Both the position numbers and the translations under genes were made by a program. A DNA stretch of 9,861 bases, taken from positions 1-9,861 of the forward strand of contig CACZOG010000169.1 in the NCBI GenBank assembly GCA_902782715.1. The letters run 5' to 3'. This DNA comes from an uncultured Lachnospiraceae bacterium. Its GTDB lineage: Bacteria; Bacillota; Clostridia; Lachnospirales; Lachnospiraceae. Under the pieces are notes generated by a model that ran no database searches, was not told the DNA's origin, and worked only from the letters and a program-made list of their open reading frames with translations. Each line of letters opens with the position of its first letter. The stretch's first letter is position 1. Of the stretch, positions 1-6,237 are shown in pieces.

Positions 1-1011
1 CTCCGCCGATACGAAAAGTATCTCCGCATAAGGCATATATGATAAAACCGTTCGAATGTCTTTGGTAAATTCATTCGTGGTTTTATTATTTTTCTCAATG
101 GCATCCCACTTATTAACCGCAATGATCATTGCCTTGCCGCGTTCGTGTGCAATACCGGCTATTTTAGCATCCTGAGCAGTAATGCCTTCGGTGGCATCGA
201 TGACAAGAACACAGACATCGCAGCGTTCAACAGCGGCAACGGTACGAACTATCATAAAATGTTCAAGTTCGTCATTGATCTTGTTTTTCTTTCTTAATCC
301 GGCCGTATCGATAAGAACATATTCTTTGCCGTTATACTTAACCTGCGTGTCAACCGCGTCCCTGGTCGTTCCTGCAATATCGGACACAATAACTCTGTTC
401 TCGCCTATAAGCTTATTGATTATAGATGATTTGCCGACATTAGGTTTACCTACGATGGCAACCTTAGGTCTTTCATCCTCTTCTTCGGTATATAATGTGT
501 CGTCAAAATGGGAAATTACCTCGTCAAGCATTTCACCTAAACCAAGTTTATTAACCGAACTTATGGGGAAAGGCTCTCCGATTCCGAGATTGTAGAATTC
601 ATATATATCATTTCCGTATTTTTCAAACGAATCGACTTTGTTGACAACAAGAACAACGGGCTTTTTGCTCTTTCTGAGCATATTGGCCACGTTAAGATCC
701 GAATCAACCAAGCCCTGTTTTACATCAACAAGGAAAATGATCACATCGGCGGTATCGATCGCAATCTGCGCCTGTTCACGCATCTGCGAAAGAATGATAT
801 CTTTAGAATCTGGTTCGATTCCGCCGGTATCTATCAATGTAAAAGATGTATCAAGCCACGTTACGTCAGTATATATTCTGTCTCTGGTCACACCGGGTGT
901 ATCCTTGACAATGGAGATCCTCTCTCCTGCAAGACAGTTGAACAATGTGGATTTTCCGACATTCGGTCTTCCTACGATTGCAACTATCGGTCTTCTTTTA
1001 TTCTTACTCAT
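1..1011 (-). CDS. der: Ribosome-assembly GTPase Der (EngA), C-terminus cut by window edge
   Basis: Der is an essential tandem-GTPase protein that assists maturation of the 50S ribosomal subunit in the cytoplasm. Both G domains are visible. The first has the P-loop GRPNVGKS at residues 14-21, a DTGG switch and NKVD at about 124-127. The second has GKPNVGKSS from residue 188, DTAG and NKWD at about 300-303. The reading frame stays open to base 1, giving 337 residues. The family is usually about 440, so roughly the last 100 residues (the KH-like domain) lie outside the window. The start is the ATG at 1009-1011, which gives the typical short lead-in to the P-loop. It lies 7 bases after the stop of the DUF512 gene with only a weak AAGTGAG-like ribosome site, so coupling to the upstream gene is likely. 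It has no promoter of its own that I can see. Confidence 0.97.
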   Translation of the reverse strand, partial: MSKNKRRPIVAIVGRPNVGKSTLFNCLAGERISIVKDTPGVTRDRIYTDVTWLDTSFTLIDTGGIEPDSKDIILSQMREQAQIAIDTADVIIFLVDVKQGLVDSDLNVANMLRKSKKPVVLVVNKVDSFEKYGNDIYEFYNLGIGEPFPISSVNKLGLGEMLDEVISHFDDTLYTEEEDERPKVAIVGKPNVGKSSIINKLIGENRVIVSDIAGTTRDAVDTQVKYNGKEYVLIDTAGLRKKNKINDELEHFMIVRTVAAVERCDVCVLVIDATEGITAQDAKIAGIAHERGKAMIIAVNKWDAIEKNNKTTNEFTKDIRTVLSYMPYAEILFVSAE

Positions 1012-1018
1012 TTCTATC

Positions 1019-2365
1019 TCACTTATTTCTGTCGTAAATCTCCAGTATTTTGCTTAAAAACCCTCCGTTTGATTTTACAATATCGACCTTAACTTGTAAA
1101 GTTGACATAACATCTGAAACGGAATAGTCATCAAGGAAAACTTCTTCTCCGGAACGAAGCATGCATTCATGTATGCAGAGCGAATCTCCGAGTTCTCTGT
1201 CTTTTAACTGGTTCATAAGATCCGTAGCGGTTATAAGACCTGTTACGGTTATAAGTTCGCCGAAGAAATCGTTCCTTATCGCGATCACTTCTATCGTCAG
1301 ATTCGGAAGTGCTTCTTCCATTCTCACAGCCATTTCTTTTATCAGGGAAAAAGCAAGCTTTCCGGTTACGCAGGTGATCTTTACGGCTTTGTGATCATAA
1401 TCCTTTTTATAATTCTCGATAAAATCATTATACTCAAAATAAAAATCTTCTCTTTCGCTGGTGATCATTCCGACACCGTTCGCAAGCTGAAGATAGCCGT
1501 CATAAGTTTCGGGATCGGGAAGTTCTTCTTCGGCAAGAAGATACCATTCGTCCGATGCATGAACAAAATGAATTCCGTGTTCTTTGTAAGCAATGTCCTG
1601 CCACTTTTTAACCGTTTTTATTACTTCTTTTGCATCCTCTTTATTAAAAGGTTCAAGTTTGGCTAGTCCTTCCCTGTACTTTGAAAGGCCTACGGGAACG
1701 ATCGAAACGCTTTCGAGAACGGGAACGTACTTATACATCTGAGAAAGAGAATATTCAAGTTCCTCTTTGTCATTCCATCCTTTGCAGAGCACTATCTGAC
1801 CGTTCATGATGATTCCGGCTTCGTATAACTTATCCGCCTTTTTTAACGCCTCACCGGCAAAACGGTTGTTAAGCATTTTGCATCGAAGCTCGGGATTCAT
1901 GGTCTGAAAAGATATGTTAATGGGCTCGAGTCGGTATCTGATTATTCTGTCTACCTCGTCATCATCCATGTTCGTTAATGTAACATAATTGCCCTGCAGG
2001 AACGAAAGTCTGTCGTCATCGTCCTTAAAATAAAGGGTTTCTCTCATTCCGGGCGGCATCTGATCGATAAAACAGAAGATGCATTTGTTCTTGCATGAAC
2101 GATAATTGTCCATGAAATCGTTCTCGAATTCGATACCCAGATCCTCATCTGCGTCTTTTTCGATCTCGACATCAACTTCTTCACCCTGTCTGGTCCTTAC
2201 TGTCAGTACGATCTCCTCATCCTGAACAAGGAACATGTAATCCAGAATGTCTTTAATTTCTTCGTTATTTATTTTTAATATCTCGTCTCCGGGTTCCAGC
2301 CCGAGTTCCTCTGCAATTGAGTCCGGAAGCACCTTTGCGACGATATGTTTTTGCTTCTTTTTCAT
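1019..2365 (-). CDS. DUF512 family protein: PDZ domain plus radical-SAM-like Fe-S domain
   Basis: This belongs to the PDZ-radical SAM-DUF512 family, a widespread cytoplasmic Firmicutes/cyanobacteria protein of unknown reaction that is commonly found beside der. From the ATG start it has 448 residues. A PDZ-like segment (VLPDSIAEELGLEPGDEIL) occupies about residues 10-55. An Fe-S cysteine set CX3CX2C (CKNKCIFC) lies at about 91-98. The motif INISFQTMNPELR follows near residue 150, and the DUF512 region fills the C-terminal half. A TTG start 18 bases upstream (2383) is possible in frame, but it lies just upstream of the -10 box and therefore outside the predicted transcript. I chose the ATG at 2363-2365, which begins MKKKQKH. 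No Shine-Dalgarno sequence precedes it; the predicted transcription start is about 2 bases away, so it may be translated leaderless. The substrate is unknown. Co-transcription with der suggests a translation-related or housekeeping role, by inference only. Confidence 0.92.
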   Translation of the reverse strand: MKKKQKHIVAKVLPDSIAEELGLEPGDEILKINNEEIKDILDYMFLVQDEEIVLTVRTRQGEEVDVEIEKDADEDLGIEFENDFMDNYRSCKNKCIFCFIDQMPPGMRETLYFKDDDDRLSFLQGNYVTLTNMDDDEVDRIIRYRLEPINISFQTMNPELRCKMLNNRFAGEALKKADKLYEAGIIMNGQIVLCKGWNDKEELEYSLSQMYKYVPVLESVSIVPVGLSKYREGLAKLEPFNKEDAKEVIKTVKKWQDIAYKEHGIHFVHASDEWYLLAEEELPDPETYDGYLQLANGVGMITSEREDFYFEYNDFIENYKKDYDHKAVKITCVTGKLAFSLIKEMAVRMEEALPNLTIEVIAIRNDFFGELITVTGLITATDLMNQLKDRELGDSLCIHECMLRSGEEVFLDDYSVSDVMSTLQVKVDIVKSNGGFLSKILEIYDRNK

Positions 2366-2373
2366 ATTAAAAA

Positions 2374-2402
2374 AGTATATCAAATTGAAAATTGACTGTA
2401 AA
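2374..2402 (-). promoter_or_regulatory. Sigma-A-type promoter for DUF512-der, apparently leaderless
   Basis: Read on the minus strand, the -35 box is TTTACA (2397-2402), the spacer is 17 bases and the -10 box is TATACT (2374-2379). Eight bases (TTTTTAAT) separate the -10 box from the ATG at 2365, which places +1 near base 2367, about 2 bases before the start codon. The boxes are seen directly; the start of transcription is inferred from normal sigma-A geometry. Confidence 0.72.
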
Positions 2403-2420
2403 CCTGCATACAGTTATAAT
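2392..2420 (+). promoter_or_regulatory. Sigma-A-type promoter for the diguanylate cyclase gene
   Basis: The -35 box is TTGACT (2392-2397), the spacer is exactly 17 bases and the -10 box is a perfect TATAAT (2415-2420). Transcription should start near 2427, leaving a leader of about 27 bases that contains GAGGG (2440-2444) 9 bases before the ATG at 2454. Its -35 box shares base 2397 with the -35 box of the divergent DUF512 promoter. Confidence 0.8.
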
Positions 2421-2453
2421 TTTATCGGGTAAAGATGTTGAGGGAACAATTTT

Positions 2454-3620
2454 ATGACTTGGATTAACCACGTGACCGGAATTAATTTATCATCTGTATT
2501 CATAACCAATTTCTTTGGTCTTCTTTTAATGTTCATTTTATTCTTAAGTAAAGGATGGATGGCAAGAGCAAAGCAGAATGAAGGCAGACTTGTTCTCATG
2601 ATGATCATTTCGGTTATAGTCGGATGTATATTCGAGCCTCTCACTTTCGTTCTTGACGGTGTTCCCGGAACTGCAAACCGCATTTTCGCTTATATCATCA
2701 ATACCATCGTATATTCTTTAAATGTCATTGTCGGACCGTGCTATGTCACGCTTATCACCTCGCATATCAATAAAAGACTGTCCCGCATTCAGATAAATGT
2801 TGTTAAAGTTCTTTGTATTATCGAAGTCATAATGCTTTTCGTTAACTTCTTTTATCCTCTTATCTTCTTTATTGATGAAAACAATATCTATCAGAGAAGG
2901 AATTTCTTCTGGGTTTACGTTGTGATCGAAGCCGGAATGATGTTCTACGGCTTGATCGTTTTCTTCATTGCAAGAGGCAGAGGCAAACTTCTTAAGTTTT
3001 TCCCCGCATGGCAGTTCTTCATTCCCATTTTCTGCGGAATGGTGATCCAAGGTCTTATGTACGGTGTTTCCGTTCTCTGGCCGAGTGTAGGAATCGCTGT
3101 ATGCAGTATAGTTGTCTGCCTGCAGAATGAAAACATTTTCCTTGATAAACTTACGGGAGTTTATAACAGATATTTCCTTGATGAGATCAAAAAAGGAATC
3201 AAGAATAAAGGCACCATCGGAGCAATGATGCTCGATATGAACGGTTTTAAGAACATAAACGATACCTACTCGCATTCGGAAGGCGATCAGGCTTTGATAA
3301 GTGTTGCCAAAATATTAAAAAAGGTCGTTGCCTCAAACGGAACGATCGTACGATTTGCCGGTGATGAATTCGTGATCCTTTTAAAGACCTCGTCTAAAGA
3401 AGAACTTGATAATTATAAGAATGAAGTAATTAAGTCATTTGATGAATACAACGCTTCTTCAGGAAAACCCTATCGTCTTTCAGCGGCTATAGGAGCTGAT
3501 ATTTATGATTTCAGTAACGGAGATGTGTCTGATTTCCTTAACGATATCGATTCGTTAATGTATGCCGACAAAGAAGAATATTACAAGAAACACGACCGAA
3601 GAAGCGCCTCAAGAACTTAA
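2454..3620 (+). CDS. Polytopic membrane diguanylate cyclase (GGDEF domain)
   Basis: The predicted enzyme makes cyclic di-GMP from two GTP on the cytoplasmic face of the membrane. It has 388 residues. The N-terminal half is hydrophobic, with about six or seven membrane spans between residues 13 and 224 and no recognised sensory domain name. The GGDEF domain covers about 228-380: DKLTGVYNR at 231-239, metal-binding LDMNGFK around 260-266 and the signature AGDEF at 302-306. The A-for-G form is seen in active cyclases. No RxxD inhibitory site stands before the signature, and the usual GH of the NDxxGHxxGD motif is SH here, so product inhibition by this route is unlikely. The start has a GAGGG ribosome site 9 bases upstream and a near-consensus promoter. 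The gene is divergent from DUF512-der and is followed by a tRNA without an obvious terminator between them. The sensed signal is unknown. Confidence 0.93.
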   Translation: MTWINHVTGINLSSVFITNFFGLLLMFILFLSKGWMARAKQNEGRLVLMMIISVIVGCIFEPLTFVLDGVPGTANRIFAYIINTIVYSLNVIVGPCYVTLITSHINKRLSRIQINVVKVLCIIEVIMLFVNFFYPLIFFIDENNIYQRRNFFWVYVVIEAGMMFYGLIVFFIARGRGKLLKFFPAWQFFIPIFCGMVIQGLMYGVSVLWPSVGIAVCSIVVCLQNENIFLDKLTGVYNRYFLDEIKKGIKNKGTIGAMMLDMNGFKNINDTYSHSEGDQALISVAKILKKVVASNGTIVRFAGDEFVILLKTSSKEELDNYKNEVIKSFDEYNASSGKPYRLSAAIGADIYDFSNGDVSDFLNDIDSLMYADKEEYYKKHDRRSASRT

Positions 3621-3632
3621 AATAAAAAATAC

Positions 3633-3661
3633 TTGCTTTTTTCGTTTTGTTATAATAGAAT
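3633..3661 (+). promoter_or_regulatory. Probable promoter of tRNA-Glu
   Basis: TTGCTT (3633-3638) and TAGAAT (3656-3661) are separated by 17 bases. Overlapping them is a second candidate, an extended -10 TGTTATAAT (3648-3656), which lacks a good -35 at normal distance. Either would start transcription about 25-30 bases before the tRNA. The element begins 13 bases after the cyclase stop codon. Confidence 0.6.
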
Positions 3662-3692
3662 AGTTTTTGCAGTTTTCATTTATACCATATAA

Positions 3693-3764
3693 GGCTCGTT
3701 GGTCAAGCGGTTAAGACGCTGCCCTCTCACGGCAGAATCAGCGGTTCGATTCCGCTACGAGCTG
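3693..3764 (+). tRNA. tRNA-Glu, anticodon CTC
   Basis: The sequence folds into a full cloverleaf. The acceptor arms are GGCTCGT (3693-3699) and ACGAGCT (3757-3763), with discriminator G3764. A short D arm GTC/GAC carries the conserved GG in its loop. The anticodon stem is CTGCC/GGCAG with loop CTCTCAC, so the anticodon is CTC at 3726-3728 and reads GAG. The T arm is AGCGG-TTCGATT-CCGCT. The terminal CCA is not encoded (CTA follows), so it must be added afterwards. The first acceptor pair is a G-U wobble, which is a little unusual. The gene stands alone with its own promoter and terminator rather than in a tRNA cluster. Confidence 0.95.
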
Positions 3765-3774
3765 CTAAAAGTAT

Positions 3775-3806
3775 AACACCTTGGAATATTTCCAAGGTGT
3801 TTTTTA
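3775..3806 (+). terminator. Strong rho-independent terminator after tRNA-Glu
   Basis: A perfect 12-bp stem (3775-3786 with 3790-3801, arms AACACCTTGGAA and TTCCAAGGTGTT) closes a 3-base loop and runs into a T tract ending at about 3806. It ends the tRNA transcript and probably cyclase read-through. The same hairpin could also stop the opposing lipoprotein operon. On the minus strand, however, it is followed by TTATACTTTT, a poorer T tract, so bidirectional action is only possible. Confidence 0.9.
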
Positions 3807-3833
3807 TTCAGAATACAATCCGATTTTTAATGC

Positions 3834-4619
3834 TTATTTAAAATTGATCAATGAAATACAAATTGTATCATTATAAAATTCATGAGTATCATATCGACTA
3901 TAAGAACTAAAGTCACATCTTACCTGATACTCCCTTCCGTCACCGCTTTGCACATGTAAATAGTCATCCGGATACAATTGCAGCCATAGAGGTTTATATG
4001 AAGCGTATACATCGGCTTCGATTATTTTTGCCCCTGCTTTCTTTTTAAAAGCAGCCAGTTTACCGGCTAAATCCTCCACCCATTCGTCAGTCGGATTCGT
4101 TTTTTCAATATAAAAATATACCTCTTTAATATCGGCAAAATCATAATAATCATCTATAAATTCATCAACATTTGAAGCATTATAACGTTTTTCGCTCGTT
4201 TCCAAAAACGTGCCCAATGTCCTTTCCTGCCTTTCACCGTTGTTATAGGTAATGGTGCTGCCGGATTTTATACTCGCCATAACAACAGTGGCGCCAAGTT
4301 CTTTACTTAATTCTTTCATCCATGCATCATATAGCTCAAGCAATTCATAGCTGTCCGCATAATTGCCGTCTGCCAGTGAAACAATGACTCTTTCCCCGTT
4401 TTCGAGTTCGACAATACCGAATTCCGCTGCATTAAAACCACTCATCGGAGATTCATGATATATAAGTGACTCGCATTTAACGTCATATTTTTTTTTCAGA
4501 TATTTTTTTGCACCTCTGTAAAAAGTATTCTCTTCATCCTGGCATGACATAAGGGGAGCACAAATTAACAAAAAACATAAAACTATCGATATTGTCTTAA
4601 TTAATCTTCGATATTTCAT
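3834..4619 (-). CDS. Predicted lipoprotein of unknown function (distal of three)
   Basis: I do not recognise the family. The 261-residue product has a basic N-terminus (MKYRRLIK), a hydrophobic core and a lipobox-like LMSC with the cysteine at residue 26. It should therefore be anchored by lipid to the outer face of the membrane. The mature part begins with an acidic stretch and a lysine-rich piece (YLKKKYDVK), followed by a mixed alpha/beta-looking globular region with no catalytic motif I can name. The start is well supported: AAGGAG lies 9 bases before the ATG. The preceding lipoprotein gene ends only 19 bases upstream, so the two are surely co-transcribed. It is the last gene of the minus-strand series and converges on the tRNA terminator. 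The lipoprotein call is secure enough; the function is unknown. Confidence 0.85.
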   Translation of the reverse strand: MKYRRLIKTISIVLCFLLICAPLMSCQDEENTFYRGAKKYLKKKYDVKCESLIYHESPMSGFNAAEFGIVELENGERVIVSLADGNYADSYELLELYDAWMKELSKELGATVVMASIKSGSTITYNNGERQERTLGTFLETSEKRYNASNVDEFIDDYYDFADIKEVYFYIEKTNPTDEWVEDLAGKLAAFKKKAGAKIIEADVYASYKPLWLQLYPDDYLHVQSGDGREYQVRCDFSSYSRYDTHEFYNDTICISLINFK

Positions 4620-4638
4620 ATCATCCTTCTCCTTATCT

Positions 4639-5391
4639 TTATCTGATTTCTATAATATTATATGCTCCTTGAATTACTACATAATAACCGGGTTCAAGAG
4701 AACTGAAATCATATGTTGCATATTCCTTGTTGGATAGATCCGGGTGGATTTTAATTACATCATCAAAATCATCGCAAGTATAGAAAAGCCAGTCTGCAGT
4801 CAATTCTTTTTCATAAAGACCTGTTTCCTCGGTAACCGAAATTTTATAAGTTTCATCAATATCTAAATGATACATATTATTATAGACATCACCGATTTCA
4901 TTACCGTTCTTATCGGTTATCACAGCATTATCTTTCAATACAAGGGAATTATGGAATTCTTTAATTATCTGTGTTCTTTCATTGTTATACAAGTATTCAT
5001 ATTCGAAATTCAGCGCACCTTCCGGTGGATTCACTTTAATTAACAGAAGTCTGTCCGCCCTCTTCTCATCGGGATAATAGTGATAATAATAATATCTGAT
5101 AGTATCTCCTTCTTCGTAAACAAAAGCCGGTGTATCATTGTAAACAAGATATCCATTTTGTGTTTGAAGTGCACTGAGTCCGGGATAAAACATAAATTTA
5201 TAAATCTGTTTATCTTGTTTAACAAAATAGTAATATCCCATCCACTTATTCTCTTCTGCTTCTTTTTCAGTGATTTTATATTCAGCCCAAATATCATCGG
5301 CCTCATCATATGTTTCTTCAGAAGAACATCCCATCATAAAAACACTTGCAAAAAGAATCGCTGCCAATAAACTTATTACTCTTTTTTTCAT
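4639..5391 (-). CDS. Predicted lipoprotein of unknown function, tyrosine-rich
   Basis: This encodes a 250-residue secreted protein with the signal peptide MKKRVISLLAAILFASVF and a lipobox ending MMGC, cysteine at residue 22. The frame is open 45 bases further upstream, but the start at 5389-5391 is preferred. It has a textbook AGGAGG 6 bases upstream and gives an immediate signal peptide, whereas the longer form would bury it. The mature protein is rich in tyrosine and aromatic residues, including a run YYYYHYYPDE, and in acidic residues, which suggests an extracytoplasmic beta-rich fold; that fold is inference. I see no known domain or catalytic motif. It sits between two other lipoprotein genes, 45 bases after one and 19 before the next, in a segment that looks A/T-richer than the genes to the right. 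Confidence 0.85.
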   Translation of the reverse strand: MKKRVISLLAAILFASVFMMGCSSEETYDEADDIWAEYKITEKEAEENKWMGYYYFVKQDKQIYKFMFYPGLSALQTQNGYLVYNDTPAFVYEEGDTIRYYYYHYYPDEKRADRLLLIKVNPPEGALNFEYEYLYNNERTQIIKEFHNSLVLKDNAVITDKNGNEIGDVYNNMYHLDIDETYKISVTEETGLYEKELTADWLFYTCDDFDDVIKIHPDLSNKEYATYDFSSLEPGYYVVIQGAYNIIEIR

Positions 5392-5397
5392 AGAATT

Positions 5398-5403
5398 CCT
5401 CCT
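5398..5403 (-). promoter_or_regulatory. Ribosome binding site that fixes the lipoprotein start at 5391
   Basis: Minus-strand AGGAGG, 6 bases before the ATG at 5389-5391. It falls inside the longer open frame and so argues against the upstream start at 5436. Confidence 0.85.
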
Positions 5404-5436
5404 GTTTGACAGATTACCTAAATAATTACACATCAA

Positions 5437-6159
5437 TTATTTATGGAACAAGTCATCATGGATCCTGTTAAAATCGTCCTCGGTTATCGTTTCCTCATTA
5501 AAGATGAATTCTTTGTCATCTTCGGATCTCCATTCGCCTTTAAGAGACATACTGTCTACCAGATTATCTCCACCCCGATACTTGTACAAATGATAGTAAA
5601 GACGACCGCCATGAGTAACATCCTTTATAACGATCCAGTAAGCACCGTCATAATACGTATAATCCAAGGATCCCGCATTGCCCTGAGCCTGTGCAAAAAC
5701 ATAAAGTTTTCCGTCTATTGCATCCAGATACATTCCGCCATACGGTCCATTGATAATGAGCTCATTCTCACCGTCATTATCAAGATCTATCTGCTCACCG
5801 GCGCTGTATGATACAAAGGTCCAGTCTTTATGATTTATGTTCAGGTCGGAGAAGTTAAGTTTTATCTCCCGGTCTGTTTCTGTCGGATACAGTATTTCGG
5901 CATCAATCTCTCCGTTTATAAACTGTTCGAATAAATATTCGGGAGAGCCTTCATCATATATGGATTGTTTTTCATCTGAGTTATCAATAATGTCCTCAGT
6001 ACACACATTATTGTCTTCGGTTGACACATTATCGGTATTGTCATTTATTATCGATACATTGTTACTGTTATCTATAGAAACCATTGTTACATCATGATCC
6101 CGACATCCGAATGTACAAGCTAAAATACCCGCAATTATTAAGAATTTTATTCGTTTCAT
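5437..6159 (-). CDS. Predicted lipoprotein with acidic Asn/Asp/Thr linker and DxDxDG loop
   Basis: The 240-residue product starts with a signal peptide (MKRIKFLIIAGILAC). The lipidated cysteine could be C15 (ILAC) or C19 (TFGC); neither box is perfect. Residues about 28-62 form a low-complexity linker rich in Asn, Asp and Thr with imperfect repeats (NVSI/NVST, STED/CTED). The globular part contains QIDLDNDGENEL at about 123-134, an EF-hand/FG-GAP-like loop of the type that often binds calcium, followed by aromatic beta-like strands. No enzymatic motif is visible. The ATG lies 3 bases after the stop of a 23-codon ORF, and its own ribosome site (GGGAAAG, inside that ORF) is poor. Translation may therefore depend on reinitiation. 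It is the first of three consecutive lipoprotein genes; its role is unknown. Confidence 0.87.
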   Translation of the reverse strand: MKRIKFLIIAGILACTFGCRDHDVTMVSIDNSNNVSIINDNTDNVSTEDNNVCTEDIIDNSDEKQSIYDEGSPEYLFEQFINGEIDAEILYPTETDREIKLNFSDLNINHKDWTFVSYSAGEQIDLDNDGENELIINGPYGGMYLDAIDGKLYVFAQAQGNAGSLDYTYYDGAYWIVIKDVTHGGRLYYHLYKYRGGDNLVDSMSLKGEWRSEDDKEFIFNEETITEDDFNRIHDDLFHK

Positions 6160-6162
6160 TTT

Positions 6163-6234
6163 TTATCTGCTTTCCCGGAATTTCTTATATGCCTCATCTA
6201 AAACAGGTTTTGAGATATTTTCGTTTTTTTCCAT
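6163..6234 (-). CDS. Small ORF of 23 codons between larE and the lipoproteins
   Basis: Not recognised. The ORF starts ATG at 6232-6234, right after the larE stop and a second in-frame TAA. It encodes 23 mostly charged residues beginning MEKNENISKP and ending KKFRESR, a possible short amphipathic helix with no membrane segment. It stops with TAA at 6163-6165. A strong ribosome site GGGGG (6243-6247) stands 8 bases before the ATG. The next gene starts 3 bases after its stop, so it exactly fills the larE-lipoprotein gap. That placement favours real translation, either as a small protein or as a leader that couples larE to the lipoproteins. It could instead be the worn-down remnant of a longer gene. 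The reading frame is certain; expression is not shown. Confidence 0.5.
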   Translation of the reverse strand: MEKNENISKPVLDEAYKKFRESR

Positions 6235-6237
6235 TTA

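Noticed and set aside
182..1057. Two plus-strand open frames of about 137-139 codons
   Set aside because: Both are antisense shadows of der, whose G-domain motifs are unmistakable on the minus strand.
2366..2383. TTG start of the DUF512 protein at 2383
   Set aside because: It lies just upstream of the -10 box, before the predicted transcription start, and has no ribosome site; the ATG at 2365 is favoured.
2718..3275. 185-codon open frame on the minus strand opposite the cyclase
   Set aside because: It lies wholly antisense to a clear GGDEF gene, has no family motif or ribosome site and reads as an His/Asn/Glu-rich shadow.
3693..3833. Integrated element or attachment site at the tRNA
   Set aside because: No repeated tRNA end, integrase or phage-like gene is found in the window; the tRNA is followed by its own terminator and an ordinary convergent gene.
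5392..5436. N-terminal extension of the middle lipoprotein
   Set aside because: AGGAGG at 5398-5403 lies inside it and points to the ATG at 5391, which begins directly with a signal peptide.
5080..5811. Plus-strand open frames opposite the lipoproteins (5080-5370 and 5443-5811)
   Set aside because: They arise from A/T-rich antisense sequence; the minus-strand genes have signal peptides and ribosome sites, these do not.
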